Origin: Mycolicibacterium sp.
GTDB lineage: Bacteria > Actinomycetota > Actinomycetes > Mycobacteriales > Mycobacteriaceae
Length of the DNA stretch: 36,180 nucleotides
Reading direction: 5' to 3'
Assembly: GCF_016462545.1 (NCBI RefSeq)
Contig: NZ_JAEMTA010000055.1
Coordinates: forward strand, 1 to 36,180
A program made the position numbers and the translations under genes. The notes under the pieces are model-generated. The model ran no database searches, was not told the origin of the DNA, and was given only the letters and a program-made list of their open reading frames with translations. This document shows positions 22,720 through 30,673 of the stretch, in pieces. Every line of letters begins with the position of its first letter. The stretch's first letter is position 1.

Positions 22720-23543
22720 CGAAGGCTTCCAGCGGTTGGCTCCCGGTGGTCTTGGCAACGCTGCTCACGGCGTGCTCGACGACCGCCCCCACCACCGGGA
22801 TCCGGTTGCCGCCCACCGCTGGATCATTCGACTACCAGCTGGGCGGCGTCGACGACACCAGGCCGCTGGCCGTCGTGGTCCGAGATGCCACCGCCCAGCC
22901 CATGCCGGGGGCATACGACGTCTGCTACGTGAACGGCTTCCAGTCCCAACCCGACGACGGCGACCGTTGGCTGAAGCGCTACGGCGAGGCCGTCCTGCGC
23001 GACGCCGGCGGAACGCCCGTCACCGATCCCGACTGGCCGGACGAGTACGTGCTCGACCCGTCGACCGAGCGACAGCGCACCGTGATTCTCGACGTGCTCG
23101 AACCGCTGATAGCCGATTGTGCGGCAAAGGGTTTCGACGCCGTCGAAATCGACAACTTCGACACCTTCACGCGATTCTCGGACTCTGCCACCGGTCGGAT
23201 CGATCGGTCGGGCGCGATCGCACTCGCCCGGTCCTTCGCCGATTTCGCACATGATCACGGTCTGGCGATCGGCCAGAAGAACGCCGCCGAAGCAGTTGAT
23301 GCGGGGCGCCGCGAGGTCGGCTTCGACTTCGCCGTCGCCGAGGAGTGCGCGGCGTACCGCGAATGCGGACGCTACACAGAGGTGTACGGACCACACGTCC
23401 TGCAGATCGAGTACACCGACAACCTGCCCGCCCCGTTCAGCGAGGTGTGCGATTCACCGGACCGCGCTCCCGTGACGATCCTGCGAGACCGCAACCTCGT
23501 CGCCCGCGGCACCGAAGGCCATGTCTACGAGCAATGCCCGTGA
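22716..23543 (+). CDS. GH114-like glycoside hydrolase lipoprotein
   Basis: A 275-residue exported protein: signal peptide MTKASSGWLPVVLATLLTAC with lipobox LTAC (Cys20), then a TIM-barrel-like domain. Motifs fit the GH114/TM1410 group: FDYQLGG, YDVCYVNGFQSQ, the acidic strand end FDAVEIDNFDTF, QKNAAEAV, and FAVAEECAAYRECGRY. GH114 includes endo-alpha-1,4-polygalactosaminidases, so a galactosamine-containing polymer is one guess at the substrate. Its ATG overlaps the Nudix stop (ATGA at 22716-22719), so the two are co-translated; the link between the functions is not evident. It is the second secreted glycosidase lipoprotein in the window. Confidence 0.86.
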   Translation: MTKASSGWLPVVLATLLTACSTTAPTTGIRLPPTAGSFDYQLGGVDDTRPLAVVVRDATAQPMPGAYDVCYVNGFQSQPDDGDRWLKRYGEAVLRDAGGTPVTDPDWPDEYVLDPSTERQRTVILDVLEPLIADCAAKGFDAVEIDNFDTFTRFSDSATGRIDRSGAIALARSFADFAHDHGLAIGQKNAAEAVDAGRREVGFDFAVAEECAAYRECGRYTEVYGPHVLQIEYTDNLPAPFSEVCDSPDRAPVTILRDRNLVARGTEGHVYEQCP

Positions 23544-23559
23544 ACGTCGGCCAGGCTTC

Positions 23560-24522
23560 TCAGCGCCGACGCTCAGCCAACGCGCGCAGGAAGAACGTCA
23601 GGTTCGCCGGCCGCTCGGCGAGGCGGCGGACGAAGTAGCCGTACCACTGGGTGCCGAACGGCACGTACACCCTTACGTGGTTGCCGCTCTCGGCCAGCCT
23701 GCGCTGTTCGGCGTCGCGGATCCCGTAGAGCATCTGGTATTCGAAGTCGTCCACGCCCCTGTCGAATTCGCGGGCCATGGCGGGTACCGCGTCGATGATG
23801 GCCGGGTCGTGCGAAGCCACCATCGGATACCCCTCGCCGGACATCAGCACGCGCAGGCACCGCAGATAGGAATCGGTGACGTCCGCACCATCGCGGTAGG
23901 CCACCGACGCAGGCTCGTCGTAAGCGCCCTTGCACAGGCGGATCCGCGCACCAGACGCGGCGAACTCCCGGCAGTCGGCCTCGGTGCGCTTCAGGTAAGC
24001 CTGCAGAACCGTTCCGAGCCAGGGGAAGTCGTTGCGCAACTCGCGCACGATCGACAGCGTCGAATCGGTGGTGGTGTGATCTTCGGCGTCGACGGTGACC
24101 CAGACACCGAGATCACGGGCGCGCGAACAGATGACATGCGCATTCTCGAGGGCGATCTTCTCGCCGTCGCGGGGTAGCGCCTGGCCGAGGGCCGAGAGCT
24201 TCAGCGACACCTCGAGCGGTCGTGGCACGTCGGGCGTCTCGCCTCGCTGACCGTAAGCGTCGAGTACGGCGAGGTAGGCCTGCACGGTGGCCTCCGCCGC
24301 ATCGGCGTCGGTGACGTCCTCACCGAGGTAGTCGATCGAGACGAAGCGGCGCGAATCACGAAGTTCGGCAACCGATGTCAGCGCATGCTCGACGGTCTCT
24401 CCGGGGACGAAGCGGTGCACCACCTCACGGGTGATCGGCAGCCGTTCGGCCGTGCGGCGGAGTCCGTCTGATCTCGCGGCGGCGAGGATGGCCGGTCGGG
24501 CCACCTTCTGGAAGAGGCTCAT
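23560..24522 (-). CDS. pruB: Proline dehydrogenase
   Basis: A 320-residue FAD-dependent PRODH barrel that oxidises proline to pyrroline-5-carboxylate and feeds electrons to the respiratory chain. Family segments include SIDYLGEDVTDAD, SLKLSALG, VTVDAEDHTTTDSTL, LQAYLKRTEADC, RIRLCKGAYDEP, FEYQMLYGIRDAEQRRLA, VYVPFGTQWYGYFVRRLAERP. The frame is open from an ATG at 24528 overlapping the pruA stop, but GGAGGG lies immediately before that ATG and six bases before the ATG at 24522, so MSLFQK is the likely start. It is coupled to pruA, the next enzyme. Confidence 0.95.
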   Translation of the reverse strand: MSLFQKVARPAILAAARSDGLRRTAERLPITREVVHRFVPGETVEHALTSVAELRDSRRFVSIDYLGEDVTDADAAEATVQAYLAVLDAYGQRGETPDVPRPLEVSLKLSALGQALPRDGEKIALENAHVICSRARDLGVWVTVDAEDHTTTDSTLSIVRELRNDFPWLGTVLQAYLKRTEADCREFAASGARIRLCKGAYDEPASVAYRDGADVTDSYLRCLRVLMSGEGYPMVASHDPAIIDAVPAMAREFDRGVDDFEYQMLYGIRDAEQRRLAESGNHVRVYVPFGTQWYGYFVRRLAERPANLTFFLRALAERRR

Positions 24523-24524
24523 CG

Positions 24525-26174
24525 TCATCCCTCCATGTGGGGGTAGTCGTGGTTCACCGGCGGGACGAACGTCTCCTTGATCGACCGGGCCGAGGTCCAG
24601 CGCAGCAGGTTCAGCGGGGAGCCGGCCTTGTCGTTGGTACCCGAGGCGCGCGCCCCTCCGAACGGCTGCTGTCCGACGACGGCGCCGGTCGGCTTGTCGT
24701 TGACGTAGAAATTGCCTGCGGCATTGCGCAACCGGTTCTCCGCGTCCAGCACGGCAGCGCGATCGTCGGCGATCACCGCACCGGTGAGTGCGTACTTCGA
24801 CCCGGCGTCGACGACGCCGAGCACGTCGTCCCAACGGTCGTCGTCGTAGACGTGGACGGCCAGGATGGGGCCGAAGTACTCGTCTCTGAACGCCTCGTCG
24901 GTCGGATCGTCCGACAGCAGCACCGTCGGCCGGACGAAATAGCCTTCGCCGTCGTCGTATTCGCCACCGACGGCAATCGTCACGCCGGCCGCGCCCTTCG
25001 CGCGTTCGATGGCCTTGACGTTCTTGGTGAAGGAACGTTGGTCGATGAGCGCGCCGCCGTAGTTGGACAGATCCGTCACGTCGCCATACGCGAGCTTCTC
25101 CGTAGCGCCGAGGAAGTCGTCTCCCATCTGCTGCCACACCGAACGCGGTACGAACGCGCGCGAGGCCGCCGAGCACTTCTGCCCCTGGTAGTCGAAGGCG
25201 CCTCGAATCAGGGCGGTGCGCAACACCTCTGGGCGGGCGGAGGCGTGGGCGAGCACGAAGTCCTTGCCACCGGTCTCGCCGACCAGCCGCGGATAGGTGT
25301 CGTAACGCTCGATGTTGGTGCCGACCTCCCGCCACAGGTGCTGGAACGTCGCGGTCGACCCGGTGAAGTGGATGCCCGCCAGGCGTGGATCGGCCAGCAC
25401 CACGTCCGACACGGCGAGACCATCGCCGGTCACCAGGTTGATGACGCCCGGCGGCAGACCGGCCGCCTCGAGCAGCTGCATCGTCAGGTACGCGGAGAAG
25501 GTCTGCGTCACAGAGGGTTTCCATACGACGGTGTTGCCCATCAACGCCGGCGCGGTGGGCAGGTTGCCTGCGATGGCGGTGAAGTTGAACGGCGTGATCG
25601 CGTACACGAAGCCCTCGAGCGGGCGGTAGTCGGTGCGGTTCCACACGCCGGCCGCGCTGACGGGCTGCTGCGCCATCAGTTCCCTGGCGAAGGCCACGTT
25701 GAAGCGCCAGAAGTCGACGAGCTCACACGACGCGTCGATCTCGGCCTGGTAGACCGTCTTGGACTGACCGAGCAAGGTGGCGGCGGCGAGCGTGTCGCGC
25801 CACGGTCCGGCGAGCAGCTCGGCGGCGCGCAGGAAGACCGCGGCCCGCTCGTCGAACGGTGTTGCGGCCCATTGCTGCTTGGCAGCGATCGCCGCGTCCA
25901 CGGCTTGGCTGGCCTCTGCGTGTCCGGCATTGGTCAGGGTGCCGAGGACGGCGCGGTGGCGATGCGGCTGGACGACGTCGATGCGCTCGCCGTTGCCCAT
26001 CAGGTGCCTGCCCGCTATCACGTGCGGCAGGTCGATGGGCCCGGCCGCGTTCATCGCGGTCAGTTCGGTGACCAGACTGCTGCGCTCCGGGCTGCCGGGG
26101 GCGTAGTCGCGCACGGGCTCGTTGAGGGGAACCGGCACGTCGGTGATGGCGGCGAAGGCATGTGATGCGCTCAT
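24525..26174 (-). CDS. pruA: 1-pyrroline-5-carboxylate dehydrogenase
   Basis: A 549-residue aldehyde dehydrogenase that oxidises glutamate semialdehyde to glutamate with NAD+, the second step of proline breakdown. The catalytic Cys334 lies in GQKCSAASR and the general-base Glu300 in GETGGKD. YAITPFNFTAIAGNL, NTVVWKPS and FTGSTATFQHLW mark the cofactor region, and KSPLN-type ending here reads DKAGSPLNLLRWTS. The ATG at 26172-26174 (MSASHAFAAITDVPVPLNEP) fits the family N-terminus. In-frame codons further upstream read through the divergent promoter. It forms an operon with pruB and is divergent from the regulator pruC. Confidence 0.97.
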   Translation of the reverse strand: MSASHAFAAITDVPVPLNEPVRDYAPGSPERSSLVTELTAMNAAGPIDLPHVIAGRHLMGNGERIDVVQPHRHRAVLGTLTNAGHAEASQAVDAAIAAKQQWAATPFDERAAVFLRAAELLAGPWRDTLAAATLLGQSKTVYQAEIDASCELVDFWRFNVAFARELMAQQPVSAAGVWNRTDYRPLEGFVYAITPFNFTAIAGNLPTAPALMGNTVVWKPSVTQTFSAYLTMQLLEAAGLPPGVINLVTGDGLAVSDVVLADPRLAGIHFTGSTATFQHLWREVGTNIERYDTYPRLVGETGGKDFVLAHASARPEVLRTALIRGAFDYQGQKCSAASRAFVPRSVWQQMGDDFLGATEKLAYGDVTDLSNYGGALIDQRSFTKNVKAIERAKGAAGVTIAVGGEYDDGEGYFVRPTVLLSDDPTDEAFRDEYFGPILAVHVYDDDRWDDVLGVVDAGSKYALTGAVIADDRAAVLDAENRLRNAAGNFYVNDKPTGAVVGQQPFGGARASGTNDKAGSPLNLLRWTSARSIKETFVPPVNHDYPHMEG

Positions 26175-26243
26175 GTGATCAGGGTCTCGTATCGCCGAAC
26201 CCGATGAGTTGGCCGATCGGACAAACCTTTCCCCGTTGCGCAG

Positions 26244-26249
26244 TAGCAT
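26244..26249 (+). promoter_or_regulatory. Leaderless -10 box of pruC
   Basis: TAGCAT, eight bases, then ATG at 26258 without an RBS. The 83-base divergent region (26175-26257) must also hold the pruA promoter, but I could not place a convincing -10 for it. Confidence 0.55.
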
Positions 26250-26257
26250 CGGCCAAT

Positions 26258-27844
26258 ATGACGACGACCGGCGTCGGACTGGGCCAGCTTCTGCTGGCAC
26301 TCGACGCAACGATGGTGACCTTGGTGGACGCCCCGCGCGGTCTGGACCTCCCCGTGGCGTCGGCCGCACTGATCGACGCCGACGACGTCCGGCTCGGACT
26401 GGCCGTTGGCGCCGGGTCGGCCGACGTGTTCTTCATCCTCGGAGTGGGCGACGACGACGTGCTCGCCTGGCTGGTGCAGCAGGAGGTACGACGGACGCCC
26501 GCCGCGATCTTCGTCAAGGAGCCGTCCGATGCGGTGGTGGCTCGCGCCGTCGCCGCGGGGACCGCCGTCGTGGCGGTCGAGCCGCGAGCCCGTTGGGAAC
26601 GGTTGTACCGACTCGTCGACCACGTCTTCGAGCATCACGGGGACCGGGCTGACCCGCTGTATGACTCGAGCACCGACCTGTTCGGGCTGGCGCAGTCGAT
26701 CGCGGATCGCACGCACGCGATGGTCAGCATCGAGGACGTGCAGAGCCACGTCCTGGCCTACTCGGCGTCCAACGACGAGGCCGACGACCTACGGCGACTG
26801 TCGATCCTCGGCCGCGCAGGCCCGCCCGAGCATCTCGCCTGGATCGGCCGGGCGGGCATCTTCGACGCGCTGCGCGCCACCGGTGACGTCGTCCGCGTCG
26901 ACGCCCGACCCGAACTCGGCTTGCGGCCGCGGCGGGCAGTGGGGATCCACCACGCCGCGCCGGACCGTCGGCGCGGACCGGTCTTCGCGGGCACCATCTG
27001 GTTGCAGGAAGGCACCCGACCGCTGGCGGAGGACGCGGACGACGTGCTGCGCGGCGCCGGAGTACTTGCCGCGAGGATCATCTCGCGCCTGGCGGCCACA
27101 CCGTCGACGCACGCGGTACTGGTGCAGGAACTGCTGGGCTTGCGTGACGTCGAACTCGACGATGCGCGCGTGGCGGCGGCCGCGCGTGATCTCGACATCG
27201 TGGCCGACGGGCGCGTGGCGGTGATCGGATTCGACGGTGCCGCCGGCGCTCCTGCACGACTCGCTGACGTGCTCGCGTTGAGCGCCAGTGCCTTTCGGCG
27301 GGACGCCCAGGTGGCGGCGGGCCCGTCGCGCGTCTACGTGTTGCTTCCGCACACCGGCAAGGCGTCGGCCGTGTCGTCATGGATCCGCGGCACAATCGGT
27401 GCGCTGCGGGCCGAACTCGGAATGGAGCTACGGGCAGTGATCGCCACTCCCTCAACGGGTCTGGCGGGCGTGGCGGCGGCCCGAGGAGAGGTGGATCGCG
27501 TGCTCGACAGCGCCGAGCGGCATCCGGGCGCGATCGGGCAGGTGACCTCGCTCGCCGAATCGCGCACGACCGTGCTCCTCGACGAGATCGTCACGATGAT
27601 CGCGGCGGACGATCGGCTCGTCGACCCACGCGTGGGTGCACTGCGCGAGAAGGATCAGACGCTGGTGGACACCCTCCGGGCGTATCTGGACAGCTTCGGC
27701 GACGTCGCCGCGGCCGCCGCGTCGTTGCACGTGCACCCGAACACCGTCAGGTACCGGGTGCGCAGGATCGAGGAGGAATTGGGCAGCTCGCTGGCCGATC
27801 CCGATGTGCGCCTGCTACTTTCGCTGAGCCTGCGGGCAGGCTAA
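26258..27844 (+). CDS. pruC: PucR-family transcriptional activator of proline utilisation
   Basis: A 528-residue regulator. The N-terminal PucR-type domain (GVGLGQLLLALDATMVTLVDAP) is followed by a sensor region with DLFGLAQSIADRTHAMVSIED. A GGDEF-like/CdaR middle part contains ASAFRRDAQVAAGPSRVYVLL. The C-terminal helix-turn-helix DTLRAYLDSFGDVAAAAASL continues HVHPNTVRYRVRRIEEELG. PruC of M. smegmatis, from the same family and position (Rv1186c), activates pruA and pruB, so that role is inferred here from position and family. The ATG at 26258 has a leaderless -10. The gene ends just before the inverted-repeat cassette. Confidence 0.91.
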   Translation: MTTTGVGLGQLLLALDATMVTLVDAPRGLDLPVASAALIDADDVRLGLAVGAGSADVFFILGVGDDDVLAWLVQQEVRRTPAAIFVKEPSDAVVARAVAAGTAVVAVEPRARWERLYRLVDHVFEHHGDRADPLYDSSTDLFGLAQSIADRTHAMVSIEDVQSHVLAYSASNDEADDLRRLSILGRAGPPEHLAWIGRAGIFDALRATGDVVRVDARPELGLRPRRAVGIHHAAPDRRRGPVFAGTIWLQEGTRPLAEDADDVLRGAGVLAARIISRLAATPSTHAVLVQELLGLRDVELDDARVAAAARDLDIVADGRVAVIGFDGAAGAPARLADVLALSASAFRRDAQVAAGPSRVYVLLPHTGKASAVSSWIRGTIGALRAELGMELRAVIATPSTGLAGVAAARGEVDRVLDSAERHPGAIGQVTSLAESRTTVLLDEIVTMIAADDRLVDPRVGALREKDQTLVDTLRAYLDSFGDVAAAAASLHVHPNTVRYRVRRIEEELGSSLADPDVRLLLSLSLRAG

Positions 27845-27855
27845 CCCCCCCAGCG

Positions 27856-27877
27856 CGAGTGTGGACTTCTGTCACGC
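27856..27877 (+). repeat. Left inverted repeat of the nuclease cassette
   Basis: A 22-base repeat beginning CGAGTGTGGACTTCTG. It matches the reverse complement of 28908-28929 at 21 of 22 bases (one T/C change). It starts 12 bases after the pruC stop and also forms the left arm of a local hairpin. Confidence 0.8.
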
Positions 27878-27910
27878 CAGCCCGTGTGTGGGCGTGACGA
27901 AAGTCCACAT
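27859..27910. terminator. Large hairpin after pruC
   Basis: Arms at 27859-27878 and 27891-27910 pair at 17 of 20 positions (GTGTGGACTT and GTCACGCC blocks, with a two-base internal mismatch and one G-U) around a 12-base loop. There is no U-run. Mycobacterial genes often end at such hairpins, so it may terminate pruC. A related small palindrome GTCCAC-AGT-GTGGAC follows at 27918-27932. Confidence 0.6.
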
Positions 27911-28005
27911 TCGAGTCGTCCACAGTGTGGACTTCATCCACGAGGCGGACTGCGGTAGGGCCGCGGCGAGGCTGGCGCGTGGGTAGCCGGTGCTCGAGTG
28001 GTCTC

Positions 28006-28905
28006 GTGTTCCCCACCACCGAGCCCTTCGTCGGCACCGATGCCGTCGCCCGCGGCCACTTCACCCGGCGCACGTTGGCCAGCCGCAACCAGATGATCCA
28101 TCGCAACGTATACCTTCCCCACGGCGTGGAGCTCACCGCGAGCCGCCGCGCCGCTGCGGCTTGGCTATGGTCTGGGCGTCGCGCCACGGTCGCTGGGTTG
28201 TCCGCGTCGGCACTCCACGGCTCGCGATGGATCTCGCCCGATGAACCGGCGGAGCTGACCCGTACCGAAGCCAGTGGCAACGGCGTCGTCGTCCACCGTG
28301 AAACGTTGCTCGACGATGAGGTCACGACAATCCGGGGAATCTCCGTCACCACGCCGGCGCGCACCGTCTTCGACCTAGGCCGTCGAAGAGGATGGGAGAG
28401 GGCGGTGATTCGGGTCGACGCACTGGCCAACGCGTGCGGTGTGACGCCAGGACAGGTGCATCCGCTGGTCGCGTCACACCGCGGGTTGCGCGGACTCGTG
28501 CAGTTGCGCACGGTGCTCGACGTCATGGACGGCGGCGCGGAGTCTCCGCAGGAGACCAGGACCCGACTCTTGCTCGTCGGAGCCAACTTTCGCAGACCGC
28601 AGACGCAGATCACCGTCCTCGACGACTCGGGCTACCCGTTCGCGCGGCTCGACATGGGTTGGCAGGAGTATCGCGTCGGCGTCGAGTACGACGGGGAGCA
28701 GCACTGGCGCGACTCGGGCCAATTCGCCCACGACATCGACCGGTATGCGGTGCTGACCGCGCTCGGCTGGCGAATCATCCGAGTGAGTGCCGAGCTGTTG
28801 CGGTACCGGCGGCCGGTGGTGCTCCAGCGGGTGTACGCCGCACTCGATGCGGCCGGCTGTCCCTGGCTCGCCGAGTGTGCAGTAGTGCCACGCCAATTCA
28901 CGTGA
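28006..28905 (+). CDS. AbiEi-like N-terminal / DUF559 Vsr-like endonuclease protein
   Basis: A 299-residue protein of a multicopy actinobacterial family. The N-terminal part (FVGTDAVARGHFTRRTLASR, RNVYLPHGVELTASRRAAAA, AGLSASALHGSRWI, ISVTTPARTVFDLGR) resembles the type IV antitoxin AbiEi fold. The C-terminal ~100 residues are DUF559/Vsr-like: YRVGVEYDGEQHWRDSGQFA, then DIDRYAVLTALGWRIIRVSAE, with acidic and His residues placed as in PD-(D/E)xK nucleases. The GTG at 28006 (VFPTTEPFVG) fits the family start; a GTG at 27925 lies inside the repeat and adds unlikely residues. No partner toxin gene is adjacent. Role unknown, possibly defence or self-propagation. Confidence 0.86.
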   Translation: MFPTTEPFVGTDAVARGHFTRRTLASRNQMIHRNVYLPHGVELTASRRAAAAWLWSGRRATVAGLSASALHGSRWISPDEPAELTRTEASGNGVVVHRETLLDDEVTTIRGISVTTPARTVFDLGRRRGWERAVIRVDALANACGVTPGQVHPLVASHRGLRGLVQLRTVLDVMDGGAESPQETRTRLLLVGANFRRPQTQITVLDDSGYPFARLDMGWQEYRVGVEYDGEQHWRDSGQFAHDIDRYAVLTALGWRIIRVSAELLRYRRPVVLQRVYAALDAAGCPWLAECAVVPRQFT

Positions 28906-28907
28906 GA

Positions 28908-28929
28908 GCGTGGCAGAAGTCCACACTCG
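28908..28929 (-). repeat. Right inverted repeat of the nuclease cassette
   Basis: Reads GCGTGGCAGAAGTCCACACT on the plus strand, the inverted partner of 27856-27877 with one mismatch in 22. It begins two bases after the nuclease stop and ends three bases before the stop of the opposing aminotransferase gene. Confidence 0.8.
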
Positions 28930-28932
28930 GCG

Positions 28933-30030
28933 CTAGGAGCGCAGACGTGCGGCTGCCGCGTCGATCCGCTCGTCGGTAGCCGTCAGCGCCATCCGGACGT
29001 GCCGCCCGCCGCGCGGACCGTAGAACTCCCCCGGCGCGACCAGGATTCCGAGCTCGGCAAGCGACGCGACCGTGTCCCGGCAGGGTTCGTCGCGCGTCGC
29101 CCAGAGATACAGACCGGCCTCGGAGTGATCGACGGTGAACCCGGCGGCGAGGACGGCGGCCAGCAGCACCTCGCGCCGATGCGCGTAGCGCTCCCGCTGC
29201 ACCACCTCGTGAGCGTCGTCGTCGAGCGCGGCGACCATGGCGGCCTGCACCGGCGTCGGCACCATCATTCCGGCGTGCTTGCGCACCGCGAGCAGTTCGG
29301 CCACCACCGCGGGATCGCCCGCGACGAAACCCGCCCGGTAGCCGGCCAGCGACGAGGTCTTCGACAGCGAGTGAATGGCCAGCAGTCCGGTGTGGTCACC
29401 GTCGCACACCGAGGGGTGGAGCACGGAGACCGGGACGGCGTCGGGGTCCCAGCCGAGGCCCAGGTAGCACTCGTCCGAAGCCACCAACGCCCCTCTGCTG
29501 CGCGCCCACTCGACGACCTTGCGGAGGTGCTCGACGCCGAGGACCGCGCCCGTCGGGTTGCTCGGCGAGTTGACGAAGACGAGCCGCGGGGTCCGCGGCC
29601 CGAGTTGAGTCAGCGAATCGGCGGCCACGACTTCGGCGCCGGCCAGCCGTGCACCGACGTCGTAGGTGGGATAGGCCAACTCGGGAACGACGACGATGTC
29701 CTCGCGGCCGAGCGCGAGCAGCGTCGGCAACCAGGCGATGAGTTCTTTGGTGCCGATGACCGGCAGCACCGCGTCGGCACCGAGCTCGGTGATCCCGTAC
29801 CGACGTCGCAGGGCGTTCACCGCGGCCGTCCGCAATGCCGGAGTGCCTGCCGTGGTGGGATAGCCGGGCGCCGAACTGGCGGCCGCCAACGCATCCCGGA
29901 TCACCTCGGCGACGGGGTCTACGGGGGTGCCGACCGACAGGTCGACGAGGCCGTCGGGGTGCGCCCTGGCCGCGGCCGTGACGTCTGCCAGCGTGTCCCA
30001 AGGAAAGACCGGCAGGGACGCCGAGAGCAG
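28933..30030 (-). CDS. Succinyldiaminopimelate transaminase-like class I/II aminotransferase (Rv1178-like)
   Basis: A PLP-dependent aminotransferase of about 365 residues. Family marks: SASLPVFPWDTLADV at the N-terminus, SVGTPVDP, PGYPTTAGTPALR, GTKELIAWLPTL, VPELAYPTYDVGARLAG, NSPSNPTGAVLG, SDECYLGLGW, and the PLP lysine at about residue 224 in HSLSKTSSLAGYRAGF, with a late Arg in RHVRMALTAT. It is usually annotated as a DapC-type enzyme, though M. tuberculosis has Rv0858c for that step. The start is unclear: no ATG, GTG or TTG lies near the conserved N-terminus, and I use a CTG at 30028-30030. The frame stays open through the two upstream repeats into fdxC. Gene order fdxC-aminotransferase is conserved. 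Confidence 0.88.
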   Translation of the reverse strand: MLSASLPVFPWDTLADVTAAARAHPDGLVDLSVGTPVDPVAEVIRDALAAASSAPGYPTTAGTPALRTAAVNALRRRYGITELGADAVLPVIGTKELIAWLPTLLALGREDIVVVPELAYPTYDVGARLAGAEVVAADSLTQLGPRTPRLVFVNSPSNPTGAVLGVEHLRKVVEWARSRGALVASDECYLGLGWDPDAVPVSVLHPSVCDGDHTGLLAIHSLSKTSSLAGYRAGFVAGDPAVVAELLAVRKHAGMMVPTPVQAAMVAALDDDAHEVVQRERYAHRREVLLAAVLAAGFTVDHSEAGLYLWATRDEPCRDTVASLAELGILVAPGEFYGPRGGRHVRMALTATDERIDAAAARLRS

Positions 30031-30032
30031 CC

Positions 30033-30099
30033 TCGGCTTCGCTGCGCTCAGCTCTCCTCGCCCGTTGGTCGGCTTCGCTGCGCTCAGCTCTCCTCGCCC
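30033..30099 (-). repeat. Two-copy direct repeat at the fdxC/aminotransferase junction
   Basis: Two identical 31-base copies at 30033-30063 and 30069-30099 (36-base period). On the minus strand each includes GCGAGGAGAGCTGAGCGCAG and ends in GCGAAGCCGA. The upstream copy supplies the last codons and the TGA of fdxC (ending GEES), and both carry GAGGAG, a good RBS core. I recall similar dispersed repeats in mycobacterial intergenic regions. Both lie in a frame open to the aminotransferase. Confidence 0.85.
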
Positions 30100-30410
30100 T
30101 GCGGGGGCAGGTCCTTGATCACCTGCGGGTCGTTGTCGGTCTGGCCGACCTTCGACGCGCCGCCGGGCGATCCCAGTTCGACGAAGAAGTCCGCGTTGTG
30201 CTGGGTGTAACCACTCCACTGATCCGGGACGTCGTCCTCGTAGTAGATGGCCTCGACGGGGCAGACGGGCTCGCAGGCTCCGCAGTCCACGCACTCGTCG
30301 GGGTGGATGTACAGCATGCGTGCGCCCTCATAGATGCAGTCGACGGGGCACTCCTCGATACATGCCTTGTCTTTGATGTCGACACAGGGTTCGGCAATGG
30401 TGTACGTCAC
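30084..30410 (-). CDS. fdxC: Seven-iron ferredoxin FdxC
   Basis: A 108-residue ferredoxin with one [3Fe-4S] and one [4Fe-4S] cluster. The eight cysteines sit as in Azotobacter FdI: C9, C17 and C50 for the 3Fe cluster; C21, C40, C43 and C46 for the 4Fe cluster; C25 free. Motifs: PCVDIKDKACIEECPVDC and DECVDCGACEPVCP. It is an electron carrier in the cytoplasm. The GTG start at 30408-30410 has AGGAGAG six bases upstream. The C-terminus DLPPQGEES is created partly by the 31-base repeat. It is first in the run with the aminotransferase, and divergent from the PadR gene across 263 bases. Confidence 0.96.
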   Translation of the reverse strand: MTYTIAEPCVDIKDKACIEECPVDCIYEGARMLYIHPDECVDCGACEPVCPVEAIYYEDDVPDQWSGYTQHNADFFVELGSPGGASKVGQTDNDPQVIKDLPPQGEES

Positions 30411-30573
30411 TGATGTCTCTCCTGTCCAGGGGGCTGCTGGTCGGTTGGGACCTGGGTGGGACCGCCGAGAAGCCGAAGCAAGTATGCGTTGCTCGTACCT
30501 GCACGATTGTCTCAGTGTGTCCTAACTCCGCGCGCCGCCCGGCACGGGTGGCGCGCGGTTACTGATACTAGAC

Positions 30574-30642
30574 GTTGCACATACAAGTCGCCTAGTCGCA
30601 TCTGGGCGTGTCTGGGCTCGTCGCAAGGTGCAACTAGTTGCA
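30574..30642. promoter_or_regulatory. Palindrome TGCAACTAGTTGCA and half site, candidate PadR operator
   Basis: A perfect 14-base palindrome at 30629-30642 lies 20 bases before the TACGCT box of the PadR gene, over its -35 position. A related half site GTTGCA occurs at 30574-30579. PadR regulators commonly bind inverted repeats in their own promoters, so autoregulation of the padR-fadH operon is inferred. The rest of the 30411-30673 gap shows nothing else I can name. Confidence 0.5.
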
Positions 30643-30661
30643 TAGGACCGTCGGTATCACC

Positions 30662-30667
30662 TACGCT
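30662..30667 (+). promoter_or_regulatory. Leaderless -10 box of the PadR-fadH operon
   Basis: TACGCT, six bases (CCGGTC), then GTG at 30674. It decides the start of the PadR gene over an upstream in-frame ATG-type codon at 30638 that lies inside the palindrome. Confidence 0.6.
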
Positions 30668-30673
30668 CCGGTC

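Noticed and set aside
24537..26165. 542-residue plus-strand open frame opposite pruA
   Set aside because: It is an antisense shadow; pruA has all catalytic residues.
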